64,000 nucleotides of DNA from Isochrysis galbana (GCA_018136815.1 CM030932.1:2626234-2690233); one strand, 5' to 3'. Counted from the stretch's first letter, positions 10,346-22,510 are shown. Notes: generated from the sequence alone by a model not told the origin. Translations and numbers: made by a program.

Positions 10346-11572
10346 ATGCCCAACCCGATTGCAACGTTCGATACCTCGATGGGCGTGATCAAAGCAGAGA
10401 TTTACCTCGAGCAGATGCCCATCACCGCGTCCAATTTCATCGGTAGACGCTGCGCCAACCTTGTGAAGAGACTTCTTCACTTGCCCTGTCATTGGTAGTA
10501 CACTTAGGGGGAATTCAATTCCTTTCCCCGCGAGGATGTTGGGCAAGCATGCCGACCACATTCATCTACTAGTCCCTTCTGGCGTGGCCGCTGCCGCGCC
10601 TCTTGATAGATTGTTGGCGATGATTTACCCTCACTTCACCTCGATCCGTGTGACATTTTACCTCTGCAGACCTCGCCAATTCTGGCTTCTACAATGGACT
10701 CCACTTTCACCGTGTGATCCCAGGTGCGGCTCCTCGTGGATCATCCAATCGTGGCAGCTGTACTTCAAGCCATGATGAACAGAATTTAAGCCCTTTCGTG
10801 AAATCTTCACTCACTAGGTGATTTACACTCTTCTTTTCCTCTGTATAGATTTCATGGATCAATTCGGCTGTCCATACAGCAAGGACCCATTTTCTCAACG
10901 GGCTGGCACCGGCGGGCCGCCGGACGGTACCTTCAAGAATCTGAAGACTGGGGCTACGGAAACACGTTCCAATGGTTTGCTTGCCTCTCCGCATGTAACT
11001 GCACCTAGCTTTGGATGATGCTGTTGACCAACGTTAGCCTCAGAACGCATCTATCCGTTCTCGATTCTCTTAGGTGGCAACATCAAAGACGAGTTCGCAG
11101 CCAAGATCTCCAACGAGCCGGGCACCCTGTCCATGGCCAATACCGGGCAGCCCAATAGCGGCGGCAGCCAGTTTTTCATGGTCCGTGCGCACTTCTCTCC
11201 CAGCCCATCCATCCAGGCCGGTGATTATGCTCTCCGCCCGCGTACTTACAAATCCCTTGCCACGCACTCGTAGAATGTTGTCCACAACGATTTTCTTGAT
11301 TTCTTCTCTCCAGGTATGCAAGACACCAATGCTAGGGTTGGCTTAGGCGTTTCGTTATGTCATGACATCGCTGATCTTGCAACGTGACACACGCTCTCAT
11401 ATGGCACTTCTCGGACGTTCCCCTTTTCTCAGGAGAATCGAAGCACCCTGTGTTTGGCAAGGCAGCCGACGAGGCATCTTTCAAGGTCATGGTCGCCATC
11501 TCCAAAGTGCCCACCAGGGACGATTGTCCCGTCAAGCCTGTGGTGATGAAAAGTGTTACGGTGGCCATGTAA
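10346..11572 (+). CDS. Cyclophilin-type peptidyl-prolyl cis-trans isomerase, six exons (187 aa)
   Basis: Catalyses proline cis-trans isomerisation, assisting protein folding; with no targeting peptide it is probably cytosolic. Exons 10346-10442, 10670-10723, 10849-10974, 11074-11180, 11274-11313 and 11433-11572 join in frame (all GT-AG) to [20 protein letters not shown] ... VTVAM. Active-site signatures: FHRVIPDFMDQFG (the Arg, Phe and Gln match human CypA R55, F60 and Q63) and NSGGSQFFM. The loop [20 protein letters not shown] is an insertion typical of a divergent algal/protist cyclophilin subgroup. The cyclosporin-contact Trp of CypA is not present; the block reads NDFLDFF. Length is normal for a single-domain enzyme. 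Confidence 0.92.
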
Positions 11573-12300
11573 GAGTATCTCCGATTCACTGTTGGCTACT
11601 CCGCCTAAGAAAGTTCTTGTCACCTTTATATCGCGGCTTTTCTTGGCGACAAACAGTGCCACAGCTCACCGTGCGATTTGTACTTTGGCAACTTCAATTT
11701 GGTGGTGCGAGCTCCATTGCTACGTTGTAGTAAAGTGGCGTAAAGCGGGCCATGCCCACAACGCCCTACGCAATGCGCACGTAATACGCCATTTATAAAA
11801 ATACATCTGGCACCTGAAGGTTCCGGGCTACACACCTACTGGTGCAAACCCCCCCTCTCTCTACTCTCACCCATCGCTCTCCCTGCAGCGCGTGCCGCCA
11901 TGCAGCGCGCCACGGCCTGCTCTTAGCGGTCCTTTGGGAGCTCCCAGAGGTCCAGCTCAGGGGGCAGTGGAGGCTGGGGCTCAGCCTCTGGCCCCCCATG
12001 CCTGTCTCACCCTCGCCTCGCTGGCCATGGGCATGGGAGCCGCCCAGAGGCCCCTGCATGCCTAGCGACCAGGGATGGGGGGAGTCAGCTCGAGGGCAGG
12101 CCCAGCGCGGGCGTGGGAGTGCGATTCGCGGCCCGCGCCTACTAGGGGTCTAGGTAGCGGCCAGATTGATGAGTGCCCGGCGCCCCTTCCAAAAGGCAGG
12201 GGCTGAGGCTGGTTGTACGAGCCCGTCCCGGGGGTGTCGTCCACGATGGGGTGAGGGTGAGGGGAGTGCGAGGCCCTCATTGACACCCACTTATCACTTA
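11573..12300 (-). repeat. Degenerate retroposon, CTTCAGAT-type 3' end
   Basis: AAAAATACATCTGGCACCTG then GGGCTACACACCTACT (about 11796-11843) is the reverse complement of the 3' end seen at 27846, 37785 and 43790. The following 11870-12160 (Gly/Pro/Leu-rich in any frame, GGGGGCAGTGGAGGCTGGGG) is a distant relative of the middle part of the 750-bp retroposons. It looks like an old chimeric element in minus orientation. Confidence 0.45.
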
Positions 12301-13486
12301 TAAAAGTAGGCTCGATTTCTTTGTCTTCGTCTTCTATTGATTCCTACTCCTACTAGCTACTAGCTACGTAGCTACTAGCTACTAGCGGTCACTATTCCCT
12401 CCGGAAACCGATAATGATGCTAACGCTCTTGCGAAGACTCTAGCCCCAAACTCACTCCCCTTTCCGCTCCCCCCCCTTCAGTCCTTCGATTTCGTTATTA
12501 GGGGGTTCCGCCCATGTGCGCTACGTTGGGCCTTGCGTGGGGAGTGGGGAAAGGGATGGCGCGGTTCCGCCCATGTGCGCTACGTTGGGCCTTGCGTGGG
12601 GAGTGGGGAAAGGGATGGCGCGGGCGCCGGTACACGGTGTGCAGGTCTAGCTGTTTGTTATTTGCTTCCGCCGTTGCTGTGGTGGTGCCTAATGTGGCCC
12701 GAGCGTGTGAGGGCCCAGCCTGGGTCATGGGGTCACCACTATCCCCGTGAGAGCAAGCAAGCACACAAGCGTCAATCAAGACAATACCACTTATCAATGT
12801 GTCTCTCACCACCACCATGTGTCTCTCACCACCACCATCCCCGTGAGAGCAAGCAAGCACACAAGCGTCAATCAATAGAAATCAAGAGGCGCAAGCGCAT
12901 TCGGATGAGCACAATCTGGAGAAGGACAGTAACGGAACTCCCACTCGAGAGCCACCTCGTGTCCTGCCTACTCCTAGATGGAGAAAACTGATGTGCAACT
13001 GAAGTGACCACATGTGCTGTGTAGCAGTCGTGGCACTACATACAGTGCAAGTAGCATATGCAAGTCACTAGACATGCGCATGTGCAGTCCGCTTCGGATT
13101 GACTGGTGGCTCCACAACGATGTCGACTATTCAATGAAGCGGACAGAAGCCGAAGCTGGAGATGCCGCGTGGCCAAGAAGCCGAGCTCCCATGCCATTGC
13201 TCGAAGCTAGCATCAGCAGTCAGTCGGGCGCATGAAATGTTATCAGCATACTCACAAAGCCATCTGCTTTGTCGCTCATGCAAGCGGATACTGTGGCACC
13301 TCACTCCGGCTGTGAGCTCCAGCTCCACGTGCAAGCCGTACCCTGAAGCGTAAATGCTTTGCACCACGAATAGACTAAGCCCGCCCCAACCCCATTCGGC
13401 AGCTTTCAACAGTAGCAGGCGGGTACGCACCCACAGCCCCACATGCCATATGACCCTCTCCCCGCCGCCGTTTCCCTCATCACCGC
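12301..13486. other. Intergenic with two direct duplications
   Basis: About 59 bp beginning GGTTCCGCCCATGTGCGCTA is tandemly duplicated (about 12505-12563 and 12564-12622). A second unit, CCGTGAGAGCAAGCAAGCAC plus about 20 bp, occurs at about 12745 and 12840. No gene is recognised; the right part is probably the 3' flank of the MGDG synthase gene. Confidence 0.6.
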
Positions 13487-15356
13487 CTAGGCCGATTGTT
13501 GTAGCAACCGCTCCGACTCACTGAGCGAGAGATGCGCGCCGTTGATGACCTCCATCAAATCAGATGCAATGGCAGTAGTACCCGTGCTGTGCGGCTCTCC
13601 GGCCTTAGCTGCTGCCTCACTCATCGCGTCCAACTTGCTCCCGTCCTGGAGCCAACCTGTGACAGTGCGTGCAATCTTGCGTGGCCGTGCCGAATACTCG
13701 CCGAAACCCGAGTCAATGACGAATGGCACATTGCCAGCCTCCTGTCCCGGCAAGAAGGATGACAGCATGGTGGGTAGCCCACGAATCGCCGCCTCTGCAA
13801 TGGTGCCGGGTCCCGCCTTCGTCACAATGCAGTCAGCCACTTCCATATAGTCGGACATGCGCGAGATGAAGCCACGCACACGCACGTCGACACCTGTCCA
13901 CGTCTTCTCCACGAGCTTTGCCTGCAGCTTCGCATTCTTGCCACATACTACCACAATCTGCGCCTTGTCTGGCACGCGCCGGGCTGCCTCTCCCGCCATC
14001 GACGTAACTATTGTCTCAAGAGAGCCGACACCGTCACCTCCTCCCACTATGAGCACCGTCTTGCGCTCAGCGTTCAAATCGAGCTCAGCAGCGAGAGCCT
14101 CCCGTTTGTGCCCGCCCGTCCAGAAAGAGGGGCGGACGGGGAGGCCATGCTGACGCAGCTGCGACGCCACCAAGCCACACCGCTCGCCAACCCTGCGCAC
14201 TGCGTCCGAAGGGACAAAGCACGTGTCCACACGCTTGTCAAACCAAGTGGCATGAGCCGATCCGAGATCCGTCACAACAGTGGCGAACGGCACCTTGCGC
14301 TCGCCGCCTCCCAGCTTCTCGAGCACGTTGATCGGCACGTGCTGAGCTAACGGATGCATCGAGACAACCAGGTGCGGATCGTGGTCGCGCATGCACTGTG
14401 TGAAGCCCTGTGTGCAAGTGAGCCGCATTTGCAGATTGATGCACGCCATCACAGGCGGACACGACGTGAGAAAATAGCACGGCCGCCTGCACACGTCGGA
14501 AGCGGCGTTGAGGATGAGGTGAAGCGGTCAGTGATGTGCCAGGCTGCTAGAGGTGCAACGTCGTGGCTCGGGTGGACTAGCGAAATGGGCTTTCGGGGTC
14601 TCAGGTTGCGGCAATGTTGGCCAACGAGGCGTGCCTTCGACCACAAATTGTGAGCCATCGTCGTGATGGGGGCAGGACGGGCGGGGATGGGATGATGGGT
14701 GCTGACGCGTACCACAAAAGCTGCGGGTACTTGGCGGCGACGCGGTATCCCTCGACCATAGTGTTGAATGGCCACGCGCCATACTGCGTCCAGATGTCAA
14801 CGATATCAACGTCTACCTTGTCTGGCGATACCTGAGCCAAGGCCGCTTCAAGAGCCTCAGCGGAGGCACGGTGGCCGCCGCCCGTGTCAGAGATGAGGAT
14901 AAGGACGCGCTTCTTCGCCTTCTTCGCCGCCTTTGAGTCGATCAGCGCACCGCTAGCAGTGCGCGTCGATGTGAGCGCCATCTCGCGCACGAGCCGCTCC
15001 GCATCACCCCGCACGTCGGCAGTGACTGTGGGTCTGGCGGAGTGATCGCGTCTGCGCGCCCAGAGGCGGCGCGCTCCGGTGCGCTGCTGGCTCGTCCTCG
15101 TCACAAGCTCTGCCATCTCCCTCGTCTCGCGCTCCTCCACGTGCCGGCCAAGCCGGCGGCGCCAGCCAACGAGCGGCGAGATTGCATTCGGTTCAGCTGC
15201 GCCAGCCTGTCGCTGCGCGAGGAGGGTGGGCTGGCGCGTGGGAGTTGGGTGTCGGGGCGGGCGGATGCGGCCGATCAGTCCCGCCTTGGCTGCCTCTCCG
15301 CCTCGCTCGGCCTGGCGGGCGGCGAGGGCGAGCATGGCCACCCACGCGAGCGACAT
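13487..15356 (-). CDS. MGD1: Monogalactosyldiacylglycerol (MGDG) synthase
   Basis: GT28-family enzyme that transfers galactose from UDP-galactose to diacylglycerol, making MGDG, the main lipid of plastid membranes; it acts at the plastid envelope. The first exon (15356-14713) holds an Arg/Ala-rich N-terminus consistent with a transit peptide, then ISDTGGGHRASAEALEAAL (acceptor-side glycine loop), VDIVDIWTQYGAWPFN and YPQLLW. The last exon (14407-13487) holds VVSMHPLAQHVPI, VVTDLGSAHATWF, GLPVRPSF, GGGDGVGSLE, VVCGKNAKLQ, CIVTKAGPGTIAEA and PGQEAGNVPFV, all standard MGD blocks. The 14408-14712 interval must contain splicing and probably one short exon (about 25-30 residues, the W-x-x-x-F..T.P region) that I could not place. 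A long poly-C tract (sense) lies about 65 bp upstream of the ATG. Confidence 0.93.
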
Positions 15357-15824
15357 CTCCCTGCAGCGAGCGCACGAGAGAGGAGAGGGAGCGAGAGAGC
15401 CCTTGGGGTTGGGGGGGAAGGGGGGGGGGGGGGGGGGGGGGGGGCGCGGGCCGGCTTCGTTCTAACGGTAGAGCTGGCCCGCGCGGAAGCCGCGCCTCGC
15501 CGTAGAATGTAGAATGTAGAGCGACGCACCGACACGGGATTGGCGTTCGTCTGCTGTGTGTAAGCTGACGAACCACGCACGTACCGACTCGCTGACGATG
15601 CCGCGGCGCGCGTGTCGGTAGCCAGTGAAGACGGAACGCTTGCGGCCGCGGGGATACAAGCGAGCAGCGCGCAAGAGCATCCGGTAAGCGGCTCGTTTGT
15701 AACTTGTAACCCCATCTCCATCTATGATAGATCATCTATCTCTCCCCGCTCCCCGCCTTTCGCCTTTGCCTTTATTCTTGTTCCCTTTCCCCCTTCCCCC
15801 TTTTCCCTTCCCTCCCTTTCCCTT
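15357..15824. other. 5' flank of MGDG synthase, poly-G/C run
   Basis: A nearly pure G-run at about 15411-15444 on the plus strand. The rest, up to the satellite, has short frames only and no recognisable gene. Confidence 0.5.
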
Positions 15825-17556
15825 TGCTTTTGCTTTTTGCTGTTTGCTTCTTCTTGCTGTTTGCTGTTTGCTGTTTGTTGTTTGCTGTTTGCTGTTTGCT
15901 GCTTGCTTTTTGCTGTTTGCTGTTTGCTTCTTGCTGTTTGCTTCTTGCTGTTTGCTTCTTGCTGTTTGCTTCTTGCTTCTTGCTTCTTGCTCCTTGCTTC
16001 TTGCTCCTTGCTTCTTGCTCCTTGCTTCTTGCTTCTTGCTTCTTGCTTCTTGCTTCTTGCTTCTTGCTTCTTGCTTCTTGCTTCTTGCTTCTTGCTTCTT
16101 GCTTCTTGCTTCTTGCTTCTTGCTTCTTGCTTCTTGCTTCTTGCTTCTTGCTTCTTGCTTCTTGCTTCTTGCTTTTTGCTTTTTGCTTTTTGCTTTTTGC
16201 TTTTTGCTTTTTGCTTTTTGCTTTTTTGCTTTTTGCTTTTTGCTTTTTGCTTTTTGCTTTTTGCTTTTTGCTTTTTGCTTTTTGCTTTTTGCTTTTTGCT
16301 TTTTGCTTTTTGCTTTTTGCTTTTTTTTTTTTTTTTTTGCTTTTTGCTTTTTGCTTTTTGCTTTTTGCTTTTTGCTTTTTGCTTTTTGCTTTTTGCTTTT
16401 TGCTTTTTGCTTTTTGCTTTTTGCTTTTTGCTTTTTGCTTTTTGCTTTTTGCTTTTTGCTTTTTGCTTTTTGCTTTTTGCTTTTTTTTGCTTTTTGCTTT
16501 TTGCTTTTTGCTTTTTGCTTTTTGCTTTTTTGCTTTTTGCTTTTTGCTTTTTGCTTTTTGCTTTTTGCTTTTTGCTTTTTGCTTTTTGCTTTTTGCTTTT
16601 TGCTTTTTGCTTTTTGCTTTTTGCTTTTTTGCTTTTTGCTTTTTGCTTTTTGCTTTTTGCTTTTTGCTTTTTTGCTTTTTGCTTTTTGCTTTTTGCTTTT
16701 TGCTTTTTGCTTTTTGCTTTTTGCTTTTTGCTTTTTGCTTTTTGCTTTTTTGCTTTTTGCTTTTTGCTTTTTGCTTTTTGCTTTTTGCTTTTTTGCTTTT
16801 TGCTTTTTGCTTTTTGCTTTTTGCTTTTTGCTTTTTGCTTTTTGCTTTTTGCTTTTTGCTTTTTGCTTTTTGCTTTTTGCTTTTTGCTTTTTGCTTTTTG
16901 CTTTTTGCTTTTTGCTTTTTGCTTTTTGCTTTTTGCTTTTTGCTTTTTGCTTTTTGCTTTTTGCTTTTTGCTTTTTGCTTTTTGCTTTTTGCTTTTTGCT
17001 TTTTGCTTTTTGCTTTTTGCTTTTTGCTTTTTGCTTTTTGCTTTTTGCTTTTTGCTTTTTGCTTTTTGCTTTTTGCTTTTTGCTTTTTGCTTTTTGCTTT
17101 TTGCTTTTTTGCTTTTTGCTTTTTGCTTTTTGCTTTTTGCTTTTTGCTTTTTGCTTTTTGCTTTTTGCTTTTTGCTTTTTGCTTTTTGCTTTTTGCTTTT
17201 TGCTTTTTGCTTTTTGCTTTTTGCTTTTTTGCTTTTTGCTTTTTGCTTTTTTTGCTTTTTGCTTTTTGCTTTTTGCTTTTTGCTTTTTGCTTTTTGCTTT
17301 TTGCTTTTTGCTTTTTTGCTTTTTGCTTTTTGCTTTTTGCTTTTTGCTTTTTGCTTTTTGCTTTTTGCTTTTTGCTTTTTGCTTTTTGCTTTTTTGCTTT
17401 TTGCTTTTTGCTTTTTGCTTTTTGCTTTTTGCTTTTTGCTTTTTGCTTTTTGCTTTTTGCTTTTTGCTTTTTGCTTTTTGCTTTTTGCTTTTTGCTTTTT
17501 GCCTTTTTGCCTTTTGCCTTTTTGCCTTTTGCCTTTTGCTTTTTGCTTTTGCTTTT
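15825..17556. repeat. Heptamer satellite, GCTTTTT and variants (1.7 kb)
   Basis: About 245 copies of a 7-nt unit. Variants are ordered: GCTGTTT (15830-15960), mixed GCTTCTT/GCTCCTT (15945-16170), nearly pure GCTTTTT (16170-17495), then GCCTTTT at the right edge (17500-17545). Occasional 8-nt units (GCTTTTTT) and one run of 18 T (16320-16338) interrupt it. Because 7 is not a multiple of 3 and the unit lacks stops, all three plus frames and a minus Lys/Ala/Ser frame stay open for about 600 codons; these are not genes. Confidence 0.97.
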
Positions 17557-17589
17557 CATACGCCCGCGGATGGGCCTGCCCTCGAGCTG

Positions 17590-19088
17590 ACCTCCCCCTA
17601 TCACAGGGAGGCCACAGCGCGGCCCCCTGTGGCCTGTGGCTTGATTGAGGATGAGACCGCGGCGCGGCGCGCCGCGCATCCTGTATGTTACTTCATAACA
17701 AGTTATAAAAGATACCGAAGGGGGCCACTGAACACACAGGGCGCACTAACAGTATCGCTTGCAAATCAAACGCACACACGGGGGATTGCGTGCGAGACTC
17801 GCCCCATGGGCGCGTCTATGGGAAGCCCTACACACTAACGTAATTCACAACGTGTTCAAGGACGGCGCCTTTCTGACACCATATAGCAAGGAAGAATGCT
17901 CGGCGTATCTTGAACATTTACCCGAAACTTTTGTGCACGAGGGCCGCTCAATACACAAAAAGGAATTTCTCGACTCATGGGACGAAATCGTCAGCCACGC
18001 AACGCGAGTGATAGGGCGATCACAGGAGCGCCCGCCCCCCGACGCAAAGGAGAACAAGTCTTATGACGCCATCGCTCCGCCTCAAGAGCCGGAGACCGAG
18101 TTACAGAACAAAGAAATCGGGGTCTCCGAGGACGAAATACATCAGCAAACTAAACAACATCTGGCTACATACGGATACCGACTACCTGGGGGAGATGGCC
18201 GACACCGGAAATGTAGCGAATGCGGGAGAGATCCAATATTACCACCCGCCAGCCAGATGGGAGGGCGGATTTAAAGGCCCGAGATACATGGAGTACCCTT
18301 TGGCGGACGAATACGCCATACTAAAAGGAAAAGTCGCGCTAGACGCAATATCAGTCGCAGATCTTACCAAGGCCGCGCTTAAAGCGACACGAAGCAACGC
18401 CCCGCAAGCGGCGAAAACAACATGGGAAAAGCGACTAAATGTCACCAAAGAAGAATGGAAACACATAGCAAGGCTATATACAATGCCACTGCTAAAACAC
18501 ACGGATAAGCACCTCCACTTCAAACATATCACACATAGGCGAATTGGTACCAGAAACAGATTCGCAGACAGTCTGACAGATATGTGTAGACTGTGTCGCC
18601 GATACCGAGAAAATTCGTGCCACTTAGCGTGGTGTCCCGCGACGAAGAAAATATTCGAAACCATAGACGCCCTCAACAACTACACCCCCCCTCCCGGGAG
18701 GTCACGCACACAAAAAACGAAAGACAGACTATTCGCATACCCCGGTACAAACACACCCGAAAGTCTGAAAGCGTTGTACGTGATAGCGTGGAAATACATA
18801 CTAAGAGACTTCTATAGAATAGCATTTGAGTCGTATGAATACCACTATATCCCAGTCTTGGAGTCCACACTAGTGAGGTTTGCCACATTGGTTAGGGGCC
18901 TCACACCGCCACAGCAGCATTGTTTGATGCGCACAAGTAAAGCCGCCCAGGGGAGAAAGCCCAAACTTAAGAGAACACTGACACTCAGTGCCCCGGTATT
19001 CATTGAAAACGAAAAGGGTAGGCTACGAATGAGCGAAAATACCCGCCTTGTAGCGACAGCGCTTGGTCTCGCCGAAAAGCTCGCGTAG
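17590..19088 (+). pseudogene. LINE ORF2 C-terminal fragment
   Basis: The frame 17759-18170 then shifts to the frame of 18110-19088, which ends at TAG. It contains MEYPLADEYAILKGKV, TTWEKRLNVTKEEWKHIARL, RIGTRNRFADSLTDMCRLC and a CCHC-like C-terminal finger, C-x2-C-x8-H-x4-C (MCRLCRRYRENSCHLAWCP). This layout, with RxGxxxRF before the finger, is that of the C-terminal domain of non-LTR retrotransposon ORF2. The reverse transcriptase and endonuclease are absent and there is one frameshift, so the copy is dead. The 17590-17800 part recurs at 51400-51585, supporting a repeated element. Confidence 0.65.
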
Positions 19089-19438
19089 CGAGAAGCAAAA
19101 AGAGACGACCTACACTGATTGACCAACCAAGGATACGATCGATCAACATAGCTCTCCCAAGGCAAACATAGACACACGCGGACACAAGGGAACCGAAAAC
19201 AGCACTACAAGAAACAGGCCACCCAGCAGCACAGGAGGAAGTTGAGTACGCGCAGCTGAGGACAGGTGCACCCCGCTCCGCTCGGACCCCCACATGACCC
19301 GAGCCCCTAAGTAGAGCACGAGGGGAGTTGCCGCAAGGCGGGAAATGAGGGTGAGGAAGGGAAAGAGGCGTGGCTACGAAGGAATGGTTCAGGGCCACGT
19401 GTGAGGCGAGAAATTTAAAAGGTTTTTTTTTCTCTCCC
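19089..19438 (+). mobile_element. 3' UTR and tail of the LINE copy (3' end type D)
   Basis: Directly follows the ORF2 stop. Includes AGTAGAGCACGAGGGGAGTT, GCCGCAAGGCGGGAA, GGCGTGGCTACGA and the end GAGGCGAGAAATTTAAAAGG plus nine T. The same blocks are at 42760-42978 and, less well, at 19700-19845. The shared end with T-tract is where target-primed reverse transcription would start. Confidence 0.75.
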
Positions 19439-20371
19439 CTCTTTCCCTTCCTCCCTTCCTCCCCCCCCCCCCCTCCACCCCCCCCCCTGTCTTTGCAATC
19501 AATCTTTTCATGCTTATACTTATACCTCTCGTTTCGTTCTCTTTCTCATATTCGCGCTGCACTTCTTTTCTCTCTCTCTCTCTTTCTTTCTCTCCCTTCT
19601 TCGTGCCTCCCTCTCCTCTCCCCCTTCCCACTCTCTGGGGCTCTGCTTGTGAGCACGAGGCCGAGCGAGGCATCCTCCCCCCCCCCCCACCCCCCACCAC
19701 AACCCAAGCCCTGGCAAGTGGAGCACGAGGGGAGCGTTGCCGCAAGCAAGGCAAGTTGGGGAGGAAAGAGTGCTAGGGAACGGGCGTGGCTACAAAGTAG
19801 ACGAGCAAGGCCACGTGTGGGGTGTGAATATGGTTTCAGAAAAGGCGTTCGACCGTCTTAGCGAATCGTGACCAAATTTACGTACATGACGATCCACAAA
19901 AAATCTAGCGCGCAATGTTGTTGTGAGAAAGTGGAAAGTGGAGGTGGATCGTCCCTTGGGGGCTGAATTCGAGGCACTTCATCGATCTATGTGGTTGAAC
20001 TCCATCAGACACCTCACGTCTCCTCATCCTGGCTTTCTATGGCGCGATAATTTAAGAAACGCGAACATTTTTACCCGCATTTTGTGTGAAACGAAGGTCA
20101 AGCACGGTGGTCTCGTCATGTGAAAAATTTCGGGTTTGCATTCAAGGCCGAATTGAGCGCGTCGGTCATGCACGTGTACGTAATCCATAAATGCATCAAG
20201 AGGGAGCAAATCGAATGTTGGGGTGGACTGCCATTGAAAGAGAGAGTGTTATAAATGTTCTCCCGGCATTCCGCCCAAGGAGCGGCCGGGATAGCGCGCT
20301 GAACTTCACGTTGTGTGAGGTCTGCACGCACTACCATGGTGTGTGAGGCAAGCATTTGAATGCACGAAGGC
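19439..20371. other. Intergenic; second, truncated type-D LINE end
   Basis: CT-rich and C-run stretches (19439-19700) precede another partial copy of the LINE 3' UTR (19700-19845: GGAGCACGAGGGGAGCGTTG, GGGCGTGGCTACAAAG). 19850-20370 shows no recognisable gene; it is the 3' flank of the ferredoxin/MBL gene. Confidence 0.5.
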
Positions 20372-21869
20372 TCAAAATACGCGGGAGCCGAGAGGATCCT
20401 CGGCAAAGTCACGGGCGGCTTTGTCAATGGAGCGTCGGCGGTCGTCCGCAGATTCAAAAACATAGCGGCGTGAATGGCCCGGAAGCAGATGTAGGAAGGG
20501 TTCGTCAGCGAGCTTCGCGATGGAACGTGCCTAAAGGATCAAAACAGATGCCGGAAGACCATCGGATCTGGGCACCTAGAGCAGGTTGAGCCACTCTTTA
20601 TCGGCAATGCGCAGTTCGTGTGTCAAACCATTACCTGCTCTTTGAGGTCATCTCCGTACCGTCCCATCCCGTCAAGCCTGCCTAAGCGCGCGCTGAAACA
20701 GAAATGGTCTCCAGAGAAGAGTACTCCGCCTTCTCCGTCCATAACGGCCTCTGTTGTAGTATCAACACTGCCAACGGGCCTCACAAGTGGCTCACGAGCG
20801 AGGAACGAGAGCGATCCCGCAGAGTGGCCGGGTGTGTGGATGGCACTGAGAAGTCCAGAGGGAAGCCCGCGCTCTTTGACTCTGCCAAGGGGAAGTAAAA
20901 TGTGAGCATCGATGAAATTCTTGCAACTAGGAATAGCCGACGCGAAGGGAACGGAATAATTACAGATGCCGGCCCGCGTAATATTGGCACCGCCCCTCAC
21001 TATTGAAGAGATCCCATGGGCCTCTACGTTCATTTAGTGCTCGCAAGACTATTCGCACCCAGGCAATTGTGAGATATCCCACGGTCCCGGCCCGCTGAGC
21101 TGATGCTCAATGGCTGTCATGTCGATGTAGGGCCATTGATCGCTCCCACGGACGTCGGCCGAGTGCATTATGCGCTGCATGGAAGGAAAGCGTTCCTGTA
21201 GGCCCACAGGGGATGTTGGGGTCACGTGTATCAGTCAGAAGTCGTAGCGCTCAAACTGCCGTGCCAGCAATCACTCGCCTTCCACTTGTTGTGGTCACTC
21301 ACGTCGTCCTTGTGTGTGAGCAACATCAGGTGGACCCCGCCACGCGCCTCGAGTTCCTTGGCCAATCGCGAGTGGAACCGAGGTGAATCCACCATGACGT
21401 TGAAGGAATGCGTCTCACAGCCAGAGGGCTCACTAGGTGGAAGCTCGCATGATAGCAGGTACGGCGTCGCACCAAAGGATGCGGGTGAGTGCCAGCCAAG
21501 GTGGTAAACGTTTGGTAGCATCTCCTCGTCGATTGGCTTAGGGAAGCTGTCCCTAGCGTCTACGGCCTCCTTGATGGCCTGCTCTGTGCGGATGGAGCCA
21601 ACAGGGCAGGCAACTGCCGCTGCAGCCGCCTCGACCCGTTCTGCGCTGCTCTGCGGCTGCGTGTGCACGAAGGACTTGGAGTGCTCTCGGCCGAAGATGT
21701 GCGGCGCCATCCACCGGCAGGTGTCACAGTCGATGCAGCTGCTGTCGACGAAGAAGTTGCCGGGCGCGTTGGCCGGTAAGCGGCGACGTGCCCCGCTCAC
21801 CGCCATCGCGCCCGAGCAGACCGCCGCGCGGCCGACCAGCAGAGCGAGGGAGAGGGAGGCCAGAGCCAT
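20372..21869 (-). CDS. Ferredoxin + metallo-beta-lactamase fold fusion protein, four exons (377 aa)
   Basis: Exons (minus) 21869-21279, 21195-21059, 20881-20635 and 20530-20372 join in frame. Residues 1-35 are hydrophobic then Arg/Ala-rich, fitting an organelle-targeting peptide. A single 4Fe-4S ferredoxin domain follows: CIDCDTC (Cys45, 48, 51) with the fourth Cys in ACPVG (88). The hydrolase domain carries THKDDVSDH (185-193), HTPGHSAGS (258-), GDHFCFS (300-) and LPGHSRR (342-), that is, the metal-binding His/Asp set with the HxHxDH motif in the variant form of this plant/algal subfamily. The substrate is unknown for the family; the Fe-S domain suggests a redox-linked or thiolester-type hydrolase. 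The first intron has a GC donor (AAG|GCGAGT ... CTACAG), supported by exact frame and alignment continuity (NKWK|ERFPSM). Confidence 0.88.
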
Positions 21870-22510
21870 CGGCGTCGTCGGCGGTGCCGAGGGCCGAGCG
21901 AGCGTCGTCCAGACGGCACGCGGGGAGGAAGGAACGATGATGGAAGAAAGAAGGGGGAAATAAGGGATTGTTCGATGTGGGGAAGAATCGTAGAAAGGAT
22001 TACTGTACTACTAGTACAACTACTTTACTTCTCTAGAGCATTTCTTCATCTGTTTCTTCACTAGCCGCGTCTCCAAGACGGCGAAACCAGTGACAAATTC
22101 GACGATCTCCCGGTGTCGGTCTTGTTTCTGCACTGTGGGCGAGGGCGTCACGTGACTGCGTGCTGAAAGATCTCGCGAAGCGACTGCTATGCTTGTTTCT
22201 CTCTCCGTCTTGGCCTTGGCGACGAGGTACAGGTAAGCCAGAGCGAGCTGATTCAGCAGGATGGCCTTTGACCCGCGGTTGCTTTGAAGAAAGAGGGGCT
22301 TAGATGGGAAATACGGTGCTGGAGCATGCAAACATCTGGCACATACAGCCATACAGCCAAATACGGATGTATTTGGCCTTCGGCGAAATACATCACAAGT
22401 ACATTCGAGGCCTACAACCCAGGACGCGGTTAAAGTACAGCCTAATACATATGTAATTGGTCCACCACCACATACGGTATACGGTAAATACGTAGTATTT
22501 CCCATCTCGG
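21870..22510. other. Intergenic; possible unidentified coding exon on the minus strand
   Basis: On the minus strand about 22290-22020 stays open and reads protein-like: GSKAILLNQLALAYLYLVAK then IVEFVTGFAVLETRLVKKQM, ending at a stop. A plausible acceptor lies just upstream (minus sense). No family is recognised and upstream exons were not found, so this is a hint only. 22320-22500 contains TACGTATT/ATACGG repeats. Confidence 0.3.

Noticed and set aside
9869-10392. His/Thr-rich and Cys/Val-rich frames
   Set aside because: They translate the (CA)n microsatellite; length comes from the repeat only.
15612-17838. Open frames of 588-704 codons rich in Leu/Phe/Cys/Ala, and a Lys/Ala/Ser/Gln frame on the other strand
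   Set aside because: They are translations of the 7-nt satellite, which has no stop codon in any of these frames; no coding signal remains once the repeat is removed.
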